Of a stretch of DNA of 64,000 nucleotides, positions 62,346-64,000 are shown piece by piece. Position 1 is the first letter of the stretch; every line of letters starts with the position of its first letter. The translations under genes were made by a program, and so were the position numbers. The DNA lies in contig VWPU01003217.1 of NCBI GenBank assembly GCA_013398955.1, forward strand, positions 1,772 to 65,771. The letters are read 5' to 3'. The stretch is from Callaeas wilsoni (taxonomy: Eukaryota; Chordata; Aves; Passeriformes; Callaeidae). Below the pieces are notes generated by a model, which had not been told where the DNA came from, did not search any database, and saw only the letters and a program-made list of their open reading frames with translations.

Positions 62346-64000
62346 GAAGGGAAAATATTTTAATAAAGAGGTAAATTGTAAATATTTTATTACAGAGAGC
62401 AGACTAAATTAACTTTTTAATGAATTTTTAAAAAGAAATTGTCTGTAATATGGGTAAATATAACTGCTAATTATGCTGGAGTATTTTTTTAGAATTTCAT
62501 AATGATTTAGTTCTCAGGAACAGCTGTACACACACACCCCTAAATATTGCCTGTTGTAATTTGAATGGTAGAAGGGGTGGAGATCACAGAAACAATAGTC
62601 TCAAATGAGAGGTAGCCACAAAGATTGTTAGTCGTAAGACTATGCCTTAATAAACCATAAAGATTGTGCTAAAGGTAATGTGTTAGAATGTTCTGCATGC
62701 TTATTACTATATTCTGAATTAAAATGCAAAGACATATTTTAAATCATAATTGCTTAGAAATTATCACGATGAAGTAATAGCTAGTAAATGATAAGATTTT
62801 TCCAACAAATTACTGATTTTGAATTTTTATCCTGAAATAGATTATGCTTTATGTGGTTTATATGATGCTCGAATAAGAGTAGCACTTCTTACAGCAAATA
62901 AACTGTGCTAAAGAGGAAAAAACAACAGTACAGGAAAAAATGCACGTGGGAAATAAAGTGGTTCATTATTGCGATTTATCTTCCCTAAGTTCCATGTGTT
63001 ACACAGGATGTCATAAAAGTGCGCTGAGGAATTCTTGGTAGGAGTTTAAAAAGCCGTTGTCAATAGAATGTCTGCAGCTTTCTAACAAGATCATGGATGA
63101 ACTTCAAAATTTGCAAGGCAGTTTCAATGGCTGATTTAGTGGTTTTTTCATCATTATTATTTTAAGAGTTGTAAATTCCAGCTCCTGTTTCTAGCATTCA
63201 TCTTCCTCTGCATTCAGCAGCTCACAAAGGCTGAGAGATGCATGAGAAAGAATTGTTACACATTTGTTTGTTAGCAGTGTTCTAAGTCATGATAAGTGAC
63301 ACTTTATCATTTAGAAAGAATTCGATATATAGCTTTTCAGACGGGCTCAAAGTAGATACCATTGACACCTGCAGATAAGGTGGTGCAGCAAAAAACCCAA
63401 GCTTTTTATATGCTGTTAATTGTTTGCATCTCAAAACCAGCAAACCTAGTGAAATGTTCTTCTGGGGAACATCCAGTCATTCCACCTTAGAGCCATATTT
63501 CTAAGGCTTCTGTTTTCGTTTTGTTTTGTTTTGTTTTTTAAATTCAGATCAAAAGAATATATTGTATTACTTATTCAATGTAAATTTTAATTTTTAATGT
63601 TAAATATATATATTTATATTAAGTCATTCATACGAGATCATGATTAGAGAAGGATTTTCCTTTTTTATGCATTTTTAACTATCCTTTTTAGTGTTTTGGG
63701 TACAAAATTTTCATGTGAAAGTGAAAATTATGAGATAATCTTAAACAAGACTTAAAAATGTGTTTAGGAGGTATGACGTTCAAGAAAACCAAGGTGAATA
63801 GTATAAAATTCTCATATGCCACCACACAGAAGTGTGAATTGGACCTAGGGCAAGACACTGTCAGCTCTGAGGTACGGAGTATTTCCTTCAGCACACAGGA
63901 TCCAAATACTAGTAAGTTAGAATTTTGCATTCATAATGGAACTTACAGTAACACTAAACTGTCTTTTTACAAATACCTCTTTGTAACCACAAGTAACTAT
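62346..64000. other. Unique AT-rich DNA, no gene seen
   Basis: A TTTTG run (63515-63538) is the only simple repeat noted. No gene or repeat family is recognised up to the window end. Confidence 0.5.
63515..63538. repeat. (TTTTG)n-like run
   Basis: Four TTTTG/C units in a row before an AT-rich stretch. Confidence 0.8.

Noticed and set aside
1..64000. tRNA, snRNA, rRNA genes and CRISPR arrays
   Set aside because: I looked for B-box-like GGTTCGA words, U6- and 5S-like text and regularly spaced repeats, and found none.

Overview
The window looks like gene-poor, AT-rich DNA from a bird nuclear genome. The main evidence is the repeats: six pieces of the CR1 LINE family in the form typical of birds, plus two solo LTR-like elements of avian endogenous-retrovirus type. 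There are no bacterial features (operons, ribosome binding sites, CRISPR), and I recognise no complete protein-coding gene. Most open frames are no longer than chance allows: by my estimate, DNA of this composition gives about one stop per 14 codons, so open runs of 60 to 90 codons are expected many times in 64 kb read in six frames.

Layout. 1-8.7 kb: an AT repeat, two weak exon-like open frames (125-318 and 4673-4786) and unique DNA. 8.78-9.49 kb: a decayed reverse transcriptase of a LINE that does not look like CR1, on the minus strand. 10-22 kb: unique DNA with simple repeats, a possible hAT-type transposon end (11.6 kb) and a conserved-looking block (14.47-14.72 kb). 22.5 kb: a short CR1 tail. 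25.9-26.4 kb: exon-like signals. 29.07 kb: a strong imperfect hairpin. 29.7-30.2 kb: CR1. 31.39-32.15 kb: a solo LTR-like element carrying the longest open frame in the window (161 codons). 36.97-37.57 kb: CR1. 38.53 kb: an exon-like open frame. 42.0-42.9 kb: a block with inverted repeats, homeodomain-like core motifs and a C-rich tract, possibly a regulatory element. 45.62-45.74 kb: a sequence clearly related to the Alu domain of 7SL (SRP) RNA. 49.1-49.6 kb: CR1. 50.81-51.25 kb: a second solo LTR-like element. 53-54.2 kb: two exon-like segments. 58.1-59.15 kb and 61.59-62.35 kb: CR1 reverse transcriptase and CR1 endonuclease pieces on the same strand.

The window is probably intergenic, or inside one or more very large introns. 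The observations most worth following are the Alu-like 7SL derivative, because 7SL-derived SINEs are not a known feature of birds; the non-CR1 reverse transcriptase fossil; a pair of 42-bp related sequences 6.3 kb apart that match no family I know; and the structured block near 42.5 kb. No complete new multi-gene system is visible.
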